A stretch of 64,000 nt of DNA from Onchidella celtica. Lineage: Eukaryota > Mollusca > Gastropoda > Systellommatophora > Onchidiidae. Made by a program: the position numbers and the translations under genes. Positions 41,501 through 52,930 of this stretch are shown in pieces (position 1 is the stretch's first letter; the number at the start of each line of letters is the position of its first letter). Location of the stretch: positions 9,824,444-9,888,443 of the forward strand of contig OZ007571.1 of assembly GCA_963931925.1 (NCBI GenBank). Direction: 5' to 3'. A model generated the notes under the pieces. It worked only from the letters and a program-made list of their open reading frames with translations. It was not told where the DNA came from and searched no databases.

Positions 41501-44190
41501 AAAGTCAGTAATTTCTGGTTTTTACATTGATTTTCCTCGAAAATGATCTTGAAAATACAAGGACAAGATTGTCATTATCATCAGCACAATAATTTCTGAT
41601 TCGACTATCAGTGTGTGCCTCGCCTGAGAGAAGAATAGATTTTATTATACTAGCCCTCAAAGACCATCATACTGGTACAAAATGACTGACTTGCAGGAAT
41701 CAAAATCACAGTGACTATAGCCACAAGTGAAATGTGAGTACTGCTGGGGGTTTAAGGAGCTCACGGCTCCATGGAAACAGCTATAATTTCCAAGCAATAA
41801 AGTAAACCAATCGAGTTAATATTTCATCAAGATGATGAAAATCGCTGCTTCACCAGTGACAACAGATTAGGATCTGAGTATCTTTGGTTTAATCACGAAC
41901 TGCTGGATGGGAATGGAAAATTTCAGTGATCATTCTCAAACCTCCAGTTGGTGGGCCAGTTTTTTTTTATATTTTTTATTTTTAACTTACCTTGGTTAAT
42001 TCCCACTGTACCCATTCAATCGGATGTGAGAGATGTTATACACCGCTAATCTAGGGCACAGTACTGATTCGTTATAAGACAAAATTAATGAAAACCGATG
42101 CGCGGTGAATAACAGTTAGCAGAGCTAGGAGTCAGATGAAAGTTGGCAAATAAAAAAAAAAAATGTATGAGCAGAGCCCTACGGGTGCAAAAAGACTAAG
42201 AGAACATTACTGGTTTTGAATGACCTGGCCACCAAGTGGGATACAATACAATAGAGCGAGAGACTCTTGTTTGGTGTTTCTTGGTATACCCTTGATTCGT
42301 TATAAGGCAACTCATGCCATCAAACCTCGACAACGGACTGCGATAACACATGGACAAGCTCACGTTCTGTCACAGCGAAACTCAGAAACTCATCTGGATT
42401 GGAAACAAAAAGCTTGATATATCCCTAAAACACTGGAGTTGGTATTGGTGCCATATCCCTTGCATACCATTAATTGTCCCATTACTTATTTATAAAGAGC
42501 TTATTCTCTCGAGAAACAGCATCTCCCCTTCTAGTATGAAGGCTTAAAATACAACCATAATCCTTACTTACAGTTATTCATGACATTGCTTGAGAATCGG
42601 TGGAGATTTGCCTCGGCTTACATTGTGGGAACAGAAGGAAAATAAATTTAGAACTAAAGATATTACAATCAGCGACACACAGTCGCAGCTATAACAATAG
42701 TAAAAATTGGTATCTTCTGTCTAAAAGTCTGTCCCCCGGGGGCACAAGAGGAGTTCCCTTGCTACGGGATTGGTGGAATAAAATGATTCCAAAATGGAGT
42801 GTAATAATAGGATAATGCTGATCTTCAAAGGACGCACCGCTACTAAGAAGGTAATACTTATAATTTTCCGTGTGACGAATGATATCTACGGTTAATGTCC
42901 CATGGATAGTGTTGATGTAGAAATCTTATCTCTATTTCATTTTTCTTCCTCCTCAACACATTACAATACGCCAAAATGGCACACAGTGACAGGCCTTTAA
43001 GAACAGCATACATGATGTTTATTTTCTAAGGTCTATGGTGTATGCACGCGACAAACGCATACTTGTGTCGGCCTATGAATAGCATTTTCTATCGTGCCTA
43101 GTTTTTCTTTTACTTCTTTCCTAGCCATATCTAATCACAGCAGTCGTTGAACTTATAATACCGTGTCTTTGCGCACGGGGCCAAAATACCATATTAAACA
43201 AAAAGAAGAAGAAAAAGTCATCTGAGTTATCGATCTATAGATTTCTAATCTGATGGTTAAGGTAATCGATCATAACGTGTCTCCGCTTCATTTTTCGTTG
43301 CCAACAGAAATTCGTAATGATTTTGGATGCTTCTGAAATGGTGACTGAACATTTCCACGAGAACTGAAAGGTGCCCATGAAAAAGTTTTGACTGAAGTTG
43401 TTTTATGATAATATGATTAATTTTAATTCGTCTTCTAGCTCCAATATAATTTGAAACCTTAGCGCAAAATAGGATTCCACTTTAGTAATGCAATAAGGAT
43501 AACTCTGGTATGTCCTGAGACTAATGAAAATGACCTGAGAGAAATGATAATAATATCTAGATTCATCCTGAACGGTGTTTGAAAGGTAAAATATTAATTT
43601 GGAGCGCCGCCGAAGGAAAGCTAGAAACCTGAGGCTGCTGCCGCCTTCTTTGTGGCTTTTAGTATAATGACCATTTTTCTCCCACTGGCTGTCAGATCTG
43701 AGAGAGATCAATTGAAAACAGAATGTTATCACCTAACAGACTTCTGTTGTAAAAGTGTATGCATTGCAGTGCACAAAATTCTGAATTAATGATGTTCTTT
43801 TTTTAAAGGGTAGGTCTCTGAATTCAAAACAGTATTATCAAAGCGAGTGCAAGCTGAGACGACAAGACAAAGGGAATAAAAACAAAGGCAAATGAATAGG
43901 CAGGTTAATTGCGAAATGCAGCACTTTGTAAGCGGGGAAATTGGTCTCATAGTGGAGAATTTATACCTGAAAGATAGGACATCGATGATCAATCAAGATT
44001 TTGATATCTTTGTCTAAGTTATTGACGTCACGTCAGTGTGTAGCACACAACACAATGTACATGCATGGCATATTACATGTATTATAATTTTTTTTTCTGT
44101 CTGTTTCTACGGGCGCGCATACCTCATGAATGGAAATTCTCACTAAAAATGCCACATTGTATTGTTATAACGGTGTAAACTCCCCGCTTA
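38511..44190. other. Intergenic or 5' intronic DNA, no gene seen
   Basis: The reading frames here (up to 128 codons near 41102) show no recognisable domain, and their composition matches the surrounding non-coding DNA. Small homopolymer runs occur at 38601 (C), 40079 (T) and 42150 (A). Confidence 0.45.
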
Positions 44191-44195
44191 AAATG

Positions 44196-44532
44196 AAAAC
44201 TGCGAAAAACCCAGGAAAGAAAATGAAGATACGGAGGAGGAGAAGTAGAAGAAGACGAAGAAGAAAAAGGCGATGAAGAGGAAGAAAACTAAGTAGAAGA
44301 CGGAGAACAAAAGACAGGGGATGTGGAGGGGGGAGTAGGAGAAGGAGGAAAAAAAAAAAGAAGACGAAATAGAACAAGGAGGAGGTGAAGAGGAAGAGGA
44401 ATGAGAAGAAGACGAGGCAGAAGAAGGAGGACAAGAAGTGGGAGAGGGACAAGAAGAGAAACATGGAGAAGAAGACATGAACAAGAAGGAAAGGAAGTAG
44501 AATGAGGAGGCCAAGGAAGAGGAGGAGGAAAA
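44196..44532. repeat. Polypurine tract, about 340 bases
   Basis: The plus strand is almost wholly A and G (GAA, GGA and GAAGA words) with few pyrimidine interruptions. The long apparent frames on the opposite strand read as Ser/Leu/Phe repeats and are not genes. Confidence 0.85.
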
Positions 44533-44962
44533 CAAATAATCCGTACAAATTTTTTGTTTACGGAACATAATTATGTTCGAAATTCAGGATTGGAACGACA
44601 TAAAAATTAGACTAAATAACAATTTTATCAACTTCAAGGTCTTGAATTCATTCTGACAGAGCTTTTTAATTAAAGAAAACTGTTTATTCCTCAAATACGT
44701 ACGGTAATTCCTTGTTTTCAGACAGCGTCTAAAACAAAATTTTTTCCTTTTTAAATAAATATGTCATAATATGAAATTATCATGTTCACGTAGTTTCATT
44801 CAAGATTTTTGTGAACGCCACAGTTGATACAATACGGTAAAACTGCAATGCTTAAACTTACTACGACTTGTCCACGAAATTTCAACACCCGATCTCCCCT
44901 GCCAATTGCTCTTTAGATGTGGAACTTTCCTGAATTGGTAAACACAAAACTAGTGCCGGTGT

Positions 44963-45259
44963 TTGTACCATAGCAACCAACGCTGTTTGACTCGGCCTTT
45001 ACGACATTCAATTGTCATCAGTAACCATAAAAACGAATGGGCTGCTGGTCCTACTGTTGATGTCGTTACGTGGAAAGAGGAAAACAATGTAACTTGGGAC
45101 CAACAGCTTGTTGTTAATGCAGTTTCATTAAGGATGGGTATCAATTATTCGTTTGTATGGCTAAGTCCTTATTCCAAGTTAGTGGTCCATGACAGTGAAG
45201 CTCTCATCAATAATTATTGGATGGAGATGGGGGGAGAGAACTATAGGATCGGACGATAA
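44963..45259 (+). CDS. Unidentified reading frame, possible exon
   Basis: The 98-codon frame includes NEWAAGPTVDVVTWKEENNV, which reads more like protein than most short frames here, but I do not recognise a family. Its 5' end overlaps GTACCATAGCAACC, an X-box half-site. A possible donor (ATGG|GTATCA) lies near 45137. It could equally be chance. Confidence 0.15.
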   Translation: MYHSNQRCLTRPLRHSIVISNHKNEWAAGPTVDVVTWKEENNVTWDQQLVVNAVSLRMGINYSFVWLSPYSKLVVHDSEALINNYWMEMGGENYRIGR

Positions 45260-45604
45260 CAGAGTTCATGCCCTTTGAAGTTACGACGTGCCAAGAACGA
45301 AAGCGCCACCTCCTTTAGATAATGGGTCGGGAAGATTTTTTACTATGGCGACTAGTTTTGGAAAATGCGTCGCAAAACTGCCTGATTCGAGGGTTGACCC
45401 AAACGTAAGGTGAAAATCGTCACTGAATTTACAAATTTATTAGGATCCGGATGAAACGACATTTAGCCGGAGAAAAGATTAAGCAAAGATGACAATCTTA
45501 TTGCAGAGGTGCACAAGTGGCAACAGTTCGCTTGACTAGGCTTTTCTATTATTCGGTGACCATTTTCACCTTACTTTTCGAACAACCATCGTACTTTTTT
45601 ATGA

Positions 45605-45752
45605 TTAGGAAGACAAGATGAAGAAAAGTCGAAATGAAGGACGGAAAGATTAAACACAAAAAAGGCTTGGAATCAAGAATGGAACTGAAACCATTCGCTT
45701 TAGGAAATGCTCGCTCTACCAATTGCGTGACAAATTAATGAATCGCCGGGTG
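45605..45752 (-). repeat. tRNA-derived SINE-like copy 1 (diverged)
   Basis: This aligns with the copy at 45806-45961: a shared TTAGGAAGAC.AGATGAA tail, an A run, then a head that on the minus strand reads CAATTGGTAGAGCGAGC, an A-box-like tRNA D-arm. It is strongly decayed. Confidence 0.45.
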
Positions 45753-45805
45753 CTCGTAAACTCTAGCGAAAACTGCCTCTGAAAACGTTCCAATACTTTG
45801 TATAG

Positions 45806-45961
45806 TTAGGAAGACGAGATGAACAAAAAGAAATAGAAGTCAAAATTATGGAGGATTTAGCGAAAAAAAAAAAAAAGGCGCCTAACCGAGAATTGGACTC
45901 CAGCCGTCCGCTTTGGGAGTGCTCGCTCTACCAGTTGCATGACAAAATGAATCTCCGGGTT
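45806..45961 (-). repeat. tRNA-derived SINE-like copy 2
   Basis: On the minus strand the head contains CAACTGGTAGAGCGAGCA (D-arm like) and GAGTCCAATTCTCGG (T-arm like), then AGGCGCC and a run of T. This layout matches a tRNA-like unit, probably a SINE or tRNA pseudogene. The start is 201 bases from copy 1. Confidence 0.5.
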
Positions 45962-47287
45962 CACATGTACCAGCCTCTCTCCCTTCATCGTGCATGCGCA
46001 CTGCATAAATTATTAACTAAATGAAACCATTAAAAAATTGTTTTGTCTGTCCAGAAATCGACCCCCCCCCCCCCACCCCGGGCAAATCTTTATACCCCTT
46101 ATATCTGTTTTGGCAGCCATCTTTTTAGCGCCAGGCTCCTTTAGATGACCTCTTCTGTTAGTAAGATTAACTGAGTGACCTTATTCCCGCCCTAAGAATT
46201 CACTCCTTAAATGACAGATCTATAGCATAGCAAAGGAACTGACAAATTGTTTTTCGCATGCGATGGTCGAACCATGATCATGATGATACCTGCGGTCATT
46301 ATTTTGGTTTCATTTTCCATGCAAACTGTGTATGCATGTTAATAAAACTGATTATAATAATCATGTCCCCATATTATGTCTTATATAAAACTAACAAGAA
46401 AACTCCTCAGTAATGAAGAGACTCGAAAAGGGCTCGACGAATCTTTCTGAAATCTGGGACCAAAAAGAAGTGAACTATGGTTGTGGACCATGTAAACTTT
46501 ATAAGAGCATACAATTAGGCACGACGTGATGTGGAACATGTCCAAATAATCGAACTGATAACACGCGAGATGGTTTAGGCGACATGTTACGGACGTGACA
46601 TCTCCATTTTTCACATCACTAAACCATTTAACTCCCCCCTCTTCAACCCCTCCCCCGTTCTTGTGAATTTGTTTCAAATAACATTATACTCGTTAGCGTT
46701 TATAATTTGCTTTGACTATACCGAATCAGTGGTCCTAAATATTGGCCATTCGTGTGTAAAATTACTCAATACGTCTTAGTTTTACAAATTTATTCCGGTG
46801 AACAGTGTTTGTCTCCTGTGAGATTTTCCTGAATATGATAATGTCTATAACAACAACCGGCATGATTTGACCTTGCAGAACAGAGTTAAAGGATAGGAAG
46901 CGGAGAGGATATTTTGAGACTGAATATTTCGAACTGATCGTCGACAGATGTAAGATATGGCTGGAGAATAGATGGAAGTGGAGGGGAGTTGTGAGTGAGA
47001 AGAACAAATGTTATGAAGGACAGAGCGAAAAACAGGATGTTGGCAGAAAAGTGGGGATGGAAGTAAAGAGACTGGCCATTTATTTGGAGAAAAAAAAAAG
47101 GAGAGAAGACTTAAATGAGCTGAGATGAGTAAATAAAATCTGCGCGACAGCGGCACATATATTTATTCTATGATAGAAAGAGTATGAATAGTGGGGAAGT
47201 AGAAATGTTTTGTCTAGATCTATGCTCGATTCAGTTGACTATGCAGTATTAAGTACAACAGGTATGTGATGGTAATCTTCTACTCAC
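45962..47287. other. Intergenic DNA, no gene seen
   Basis: The stretch holds a C-rich run at about 46062-46079 and short reading frames of non-coding composition. I see no family match. Confidence 0.4.
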
Positions 47288-47484
47288 CAGATAGTCTACC
47301 GGTCCGATTGCACCACGGTTCTCTCAGTAACTACACTTGTGCAGGGAACTCTCCACTATACATCAGTCAGGGCCTCATTCATTGGCAAGTATCGATCTAT
47401 CGACTGTTCCCATCCGCCTATCTTACGGGATGACAGAAATGGAGCCCTGCCTCGATGTGTAAATAAACGCGTTGCTATGGAGAC
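47288..47484 (-). promoter_or_regulatory. Possible promoter and first non-coding exon with an X-box-like site
   Basis: GTTGCTATGGAGAC at 47471-47484 fits the RFX X-box pattern RYYNYYWWRRNRAC. On the minus strand it is followed by about 180 bases ending in a good donor, CTATCTG|GTGAGT, at 47288. This could be an upstream exon of the calcyphosin-like gene, whose start-codon exon has an open acceptor 16 kb away, but no transcript evidence exists. The motif alone would occur several times in this window by chance. Confidence 0.2.
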
Positions 47485-47660
47485 TGGACTGTTATGAACC
47501 ATACCCGGGCCAAGGTTACCATTTGGGTCTGTATGGGGTTCTTGTTGACAAGCCTCTCTCCCTTGGAGATTTTAGACAAATGTTTACAGAATCAAATATT
47601 GTAAACTTACAGTTTCTGAACCATGACGAAGGTAGTTCCAGTTTCTCATGCATTTAAGGC

Positions 47661-48287
47661 TGTAGCGTCCCACGAGTAGGACGATCGATATTTTCTCAAC
47701 CCCCCCCCCCCCCCGCTTGGCGAGTCTCACTCGGCGACCTTCCTCCCCCCTCTCGCCAGCAAGGCCGGTATTTCTCTTTGATGTGGCTTGTTTGTTTCAC
47801 TGTAGAAAATCTAGAAGGTCTAAGAAAGTACTGCTGTATCCGAGATTACGCTAGGTCGACCTTGAGTGATGTAATTCTGTGACGTGTCTGTGTACGATTG
47901 GGTGGCTGGTATGTGTCCCGAACGATCTAGGTCTGTCTCGTGCTTATGGGGCGGTTAAGCCGCTTCCTGAACGTTCCTGGACAGAATATATATAAGGAGG
48001 GCCAGGCGAGTAGGAGTGGTGCAAATCGTGGGTGAAAATCGTAAGGTGCAAATCGTAGGTGTGTAAATCCAGTTGTAGTAGAAGTGTAAGTGCCTTCCCT
48101 GATAGCTGTAAGTAACTTGTGGATATCAGCTCTTGTTTACATTTATTAAACGTTAGTATTAAGTGTTCATCGGATCCTGTTATTTATTTCTACAACAGTT
48201 CGAGACAGTTTCGTTTTTTAAGGGCAGACGATCAGTTTATCTGACTCTCCCCATCATAACGTGCTGAAATTTGCTTCAACTGTTACA
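47661..48287 (+). repeat. 5' LTR of element C
   Basis: The LTR begins TGTAGCGTCCCAC and ends GTTACA (627 bp). It has a C run near position 40, a TATA box (TATATATAAGG, about 47986-47996) and downstream short repeats of GTGCAAATCGT. ATTAAA near 48148 may be the polyadenylation signal. Confidence 0.92.
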
Positions 48288-48290
48288 TAT

Positions 48291-48308
48291 TGGGGGCTCG
48301 TCCGGGAT
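48291..48308 (+). other. Primer binding site for tRNA-Pro
   Basis: TGGGGGCTCGTCCGGGAT starts three bases after the LTR. It is the same 18 bases as the well-known tRNA-Pro primer site of murine leukaemia virus. Confidence 0.9.
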
Positions 48309-48399
48309 TCGATCAGATCAGAACAGATTCAACTCAGACCATCGAAGCGTTTCTAAAGTTACAGTAAATTGTGTAAAGATCATCGAGGATATCCACAAC

Positions 48400-49240
48400 A
48401 TGTCAGAGGCTATTGGAAGGCTTGGCCAGGAAGCAGACGCCTTGGAGCTCACTGGGAAGGAGAGACAGAACTACATCCGTGAAGGCCTAAAGGAGGAAAG
48501 AGAGAGGCAAGAGCGCATGGAGCAACTGAAGATGGAAAGAGAGGCTCAGGAGAAGGAGGCGGAACGACAGGCTCAGGAGAAGGAGGCGGAACGACAGGCT
48601 CAGCTGGAAAGAGAAAAGATGAACCACGAGCTGGAGATGGAGAGGATTCGCCATCAGCATGGAGGCGAGTCGACGCAGGGGACCAGCGACCACGCCAGTT
48701 CCAAGAGACCCAAGCTACCTGCATTTCAGGATGGGAAGGACGACCTTGATAGCTGGCTACTTCGTTTTGAGAGGTTTGCCGAGACAGCAGACTGGCACAG
48801 ATCCACCTGGACGACATCACTGTCTGCCCTGCTGACTGGGAGAGCTCTGGAGTGCTTCTGTCGATTGCCGATCGATGAGGCCAAGGACTACGACAAAGTC
48901 AAGGAAGCTTTGCAGAAGAGGTATAACCTGTCAGAGGACGGTTACAGACTCATGTTCAGACAAGGTAAGCCTGAAGATGGAGAAGATGTCGGGATGTTTC
49001 TAACTAGGATCAAGACTTACCTAGAGAGGTGGATAAAGCTATCAAAGACAGAGAAGACCTACGAAGGAGTGAGGGACCTGTTCGTAAGAGAGCAATTTAT
49101 GGATGCTTGCCCACCAGACCTTGCGACCCATGTGAGGGAGAGGAAGCCAAAGACGCTACAGGACGGAGGCGTTCCTGGTAGCGAGGAACCGGACACTCAG
49201 CGGGAGCGCCAGACTGCAGAGCCGGCCAGTGCGACAGAGG
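48400..49240 (+). CDS. gag: Gag part of element C: coiled coil and SCAN-like capsid
   Basis: The ATG at 48400 (MSEAIGRLGQEADAL) is taken as the start; an earlier in-frame ATG overlaps the LTR end. Residues about 20-85 are a highly charged coiled coil with a repeated QAQEKEAER. Then comes a capsid region: LPAFQDGKDDLDSWLLRFER, a typical Ty3/Gypsy capsid N-terminus. Its C-terminal part, RLMFRQGKPEDGE...LERWIKL...VREQFMDACPPDL...VRERKP, follows the pattern of the vertebrate SCAN domain, which published work derives from Gmr1-like capsid. Zinc knuckles follow just downstream. Gag forms the particle around the element RNA. Confidence 0.85.
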
Positions 49241-49267
49241 CCCAACGGAGACAGAAGCCCACAGGTC

Positions 49268-49384
49268 TGCCATAGGTGCCAGAGGCCGGGACATAAGGCG
49301 ACGGAGTGTCGTACCAAGATAAACGACAAAGGTGAGTTGAAATGTTACCTTTGTGGAAAGCCAGGCCACGTTCGGAGAATGTGT
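49268..49384 (+). CDS. Nucleocapsid zinc knuckles of element C
   Basis: There are two CCHC knuckles in a row: CHRCQRPGHKATEC and CYLCGKPGHVRRMC. They bind the RNA genome in this family. Confidence 0.9.
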
Positions 49385-51240
49385 CCAGCCCAGAAGGATA
49401 CGGGGCGAGGCAAGCCGAACAAGGCGGCGGCGGCCGTAGTTATAGCGGCGGACGAGTCATCGAGACAGGATGCGACGACGGCTGACACCAGCATCAACGT
49501 TCAAGCGGTAATGAAGGACGGGAAGCTCCAGTTAGCGGTGCCTGTTACGTGCGGAGGATGCAGTGACGGAAGGACCGTAGAGAAGCTGAAGTTACCAGTG
49601 ATGAAGGGCTTGATTGGAAATCGAGCAGTAGACGTCCTAAGAGATAACGGCTGTGAAGGTGTAGTGGTGCGGCGATCACTGGGGGACGACGGACAGCTCA
49701 CCGGTGGGAAGAAACTTATCGCGAGGATCGATAACTCCTTGCTAGCGGCGGAGGAAGCCATTATCGACGTGAGAACGCCTTACCTGGCGGGCAGAGTGAC
49801 GGCACTGTGTCTCCCGGAGACCATCTGCGACCTAGTAGTCGGGAACGTGGACGGAGCGAAGGACCCGTACGACCCTGATACTGAGGTGATGGTAGGAGCG
49901 GTGACCACGAGGGCCCAGGAGAAGAGGAAGGACCAGTCTACGTCGCTGAGGGTGCCGAGGGCAGAACGGCACGCGGGAGTGGATAGGAAGGAACTCATCC
50001 GACTCCAGGAAGAAGACGAAGACCTCAAGAAGTTGGGGCAGAAGAAAATTCCGACCAACAGAGGCAACAAGTCCGTACCCTTCGAGAGACACGGAGGTGT
50101 ACTGTACCGAATTTATAGGGACACAAGACAGGCTACGATTACAAGACAAGTGGTACTACCCGAGAAACTGAGGGAGTATGTACTGAGCGTTGCCCATGAT
50201 TCTATCGTCGGAGGACATCTCGGCGTGAAGAAGACGAAGGACCGGGTGATGAGCAGTTTTTACTGGCCTGGTATCGAGGGTGACGTCGCGAGATATTGCC
50301 GCTCATGCGACATCTGCCAGAGAACAGTGAACAAGGGAGCGACTCCTAAGGTGCATTTGCAGAGTATGCCAGTGGTAGACGTCCCATTTAGGAGAGTGGC
50401 CGTGGACCTGGTAGGACCTATTGACCCCTCAAGTGAAGGCGGACATCGGTATATCCTGGTATACGTAGACTACGCTACTCGTTACCCTGAAATCAATATA
50501 GCGACCCCCTTGAAGAAGATTGACGCGGAGACAGTAGCAGAAGCCTTAGTAAATATCTACAGCCGTTTGGGTGTGCCCGAGGAGATCTTATCTGATCAAG
50601 GGACTCAATTCATGTCAGACGTCATGAAAGAAACGAACAGATTACTGGGGATTCGACAGTCGACCACCACAGTCTACCACCCTATGTGCAACGGGCTGGT
50701 GGAGCGATTTAACGGCACACTGAAGAAGACCTTGAGGCGACTGTGCGCGGAACAACCTAGGCAGTGGCACCGATACATTAACCCGCTGCTCTTCGCGTAT
50801 CGTGAAGTTCCCCAAGAATCGACAAAGTTCGCCCCATTCGAGTTGCTGTATGGAAGAACGGTGAGGGGACCGATGCACATCTTGCGACAGTTATGGACCA
50901 AGGACGTAGAGGAGCCGGAGACAAAGACCAGTTACCAGTACGTCATGGAACTACGCGATCGGCTGGAGGACACGTGGAAGTTAGCGACGGAAGAGCTCTC
51001 AAAGGCACAAGGTAGACAGAAAACCTACTACGACCGGAAGGCTCGAGAGAGGAAGTTCCGCCCTGGCGACGAAGTTTTAGTACTGCTGCCGACAAACGCC
51101 AACAAGCTCCTAGTCCAGTGGAAGGGACCATACAAGATAGTCTCGGTTGTCGGTGTCAACGACTACAGAGTCAAGATGGGTGTAAAAGAGAAGACATTGC
51201 ACGCTAACCTTCTCAAGAGGTATATCCCCAGGACTACACC
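49385..51240 (+). CDS. pol: Protease-like and integrase part of element C
   Basis: A retropepsin-like segment lies at about 49590-49870 (IGNRAVDVLRD...VVV, then VTALCLPETICDLVVG). Integrase follows at about 50150-51240: zinc-binding AHDSIVGGH and CRSCDIC, catalytic Asp in VAVDLVGP (about 50402), Asp in ILSDQGTQF (about 50594) and Glu in NGLVERFNG (about 50700). A GPY/F-type end follows (LLVQWKGPYKIV, about 51108). It shares many blocks with integrase of element A (VAVDxVGP, FAYRE, PFELLYGR, RGPM), so A and C are related but distinct lineages. Confidence 0.88.
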
Positions 51241-51544
51241 AGCGACGACGCAAGCAGCGGCGGCGGCAATGGGACCGGCATCTGTCGTGACCGAGATGTG
51301 TGAGATGAACGACGGCAGGAGCGACACCACACCTGTAGATGTCGACGCTATGATGGACGACGACGGTGATGGTGCTGGGACTGTGCTGGCAGAGGACGAC
51401 ATGATGGACGAGAGTCAACCTGTGGAGTCGGCTGGCATGACAGTCATCGAAGACTGCGACCTGGAAGGCGACAACGGTGGAACGTCGGAGGACCTTGCCG
51501 ACCTAGGGAGCTGGGACCAGAAGGAAGGCTACGAAGATGTCCAA

Positions 51545-52930
51545 TATGGAACGCAGCTGACGCCGGAACAACGTCAACAACTCGGCGACGTGGTGAAGGA
51601 GTATCAACGCATCTTCACCAATCTCCCCGGATGCTGCCAGTTAGGCGAACATCGCATCGACCTGACATGAGAGGTACCTGTTCGGCAACGGCCATATCCG
51701 GTGCCCTATGCTATGCGCGACTCCTTGAAGGAGGAGCTCAGCACCATGGAAAGGTTGGGCATCATACGCAGGAGCACATCAGCGTATGCTTCACCGGTTG
51801 TTGTGGTCAAGAAGAAGGATGGATCCAACCGAGTCTGCATCGACTACAGGAGGCTGAACAAGATCACTGTGTTCGACCCTCATCCGACAGCAGCCCCATC
51901 GGAAGTGTTCCAGAGTCTGTCGAGAGGAAGAATATTCTCTCGGATCGACTTGAGCAAGGGATACTGGCAAGTGCGAGTCCGGGAACAAGACATTCCCAAG
52001 ACAGCGTTCGTCACCATGGGCGAACACTATGAATTCACCCGGATGCCGTTCGGGATGATGAACTCAGGAGCTACACTGAACAGGATCGTGAAGCCATTGA
52101 TCCAGGGACTGAACAATGTGACAGCGTATGTGGACGACCTGCTGATCAATACAGAGACATTCGACGAGCATGTGAAGGCTCTCAAGGAATTGCTGCAGAG
52201 GATGGACCAAGCTGGATTAACTGCAAGACCATCCAAGTGCCTGATTGGAACGTCTGAAGTGGACTTTGTTGGACACTCAGTGGGAAAGGGTATGATTGGC
52301 TTGTTAGAAGAAAATGTGTGTAAGGTGCGGGATGCACCCAGACCCACCACTAAAAAGGAAGTGAAAGCATTTTTAGGACTGGTGGGATATTACCAAGAAT
52401 TTGTACCTAACTTTGCAGCGATTGCAGCACCACTGTCTGATTTGCTTAGAAAGGGTCAGCCCAATGTAGTTCAGTGGGAAGAAGTGCAGGAGAAAGCGTA
52501 CACTTCTGTGAAGAATGCCATTGTTTCCAAACCCGTGTTATGTTTGCCAGATTTTTCAAAAGAATTTGTCTTAGCAACTGATGCATCAGACCGCGGGTTG
52601 GGTGCTGCTCTTATGCAGGAATATGAGGGAAAGTTATATCCTGTGGCATATGCCAGTCGTAAGCTATTGCCTCGTGAGACGAAATATTCAGTCTCAGAGC
52701 GAGAATGCCTAGCCATCGTTTGGGCCGTAAAGAAGTTTACTTTGTATTTGTATGGTAAGGAGTTTGTGCTCCAGACTGACCATAGGTCATTAGAGTATTT
52801 GAATTCTGCCAGATTTGACAGCCCAAAGCTATTACGATGGAGTCTATTTTTACAGTCATATAGATTCAGGATTAGGTATGTCAAGGGCAAGGAAAATGTC
52901 GGCGCCGACTTCCTGAGTAGAGTATTTTGA
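51545..52930 (+). CDS. pol: Reverse transcriptase and RNase H part of element C
   Basis: Homology begins at LTPEQRQQLGDVVKEYQRIF and runs through VVVVKKKDGSNRVCIDYRRL, FSRIDLSKGYWQV, RMPFGMMNSGAT, the active site YVDD (about 52126) and FLGLVGYYQEFVPNF. RNase H follows (ATDASDRGLG, about 52573; SERECLAIVWAV; LQTDHRSL) and ends with GADFLSRVF. It copies the RNA into DNA and removes the RNA strand. Confidence 0.9.

Noticed and set aside
44165-44568. 126- and 127-codon minus-strand frames rich in Ser, Leu and Phe
   Set aside because: They are translations of the polypurine tract in two frames, with no other protein feature.
45406-45580. Inverted repeat of about 28 bases as a MITE
   Set aside because: The arms (GTAAGGTGAAAAT and its complement) are short and I see no flanking target duplication.
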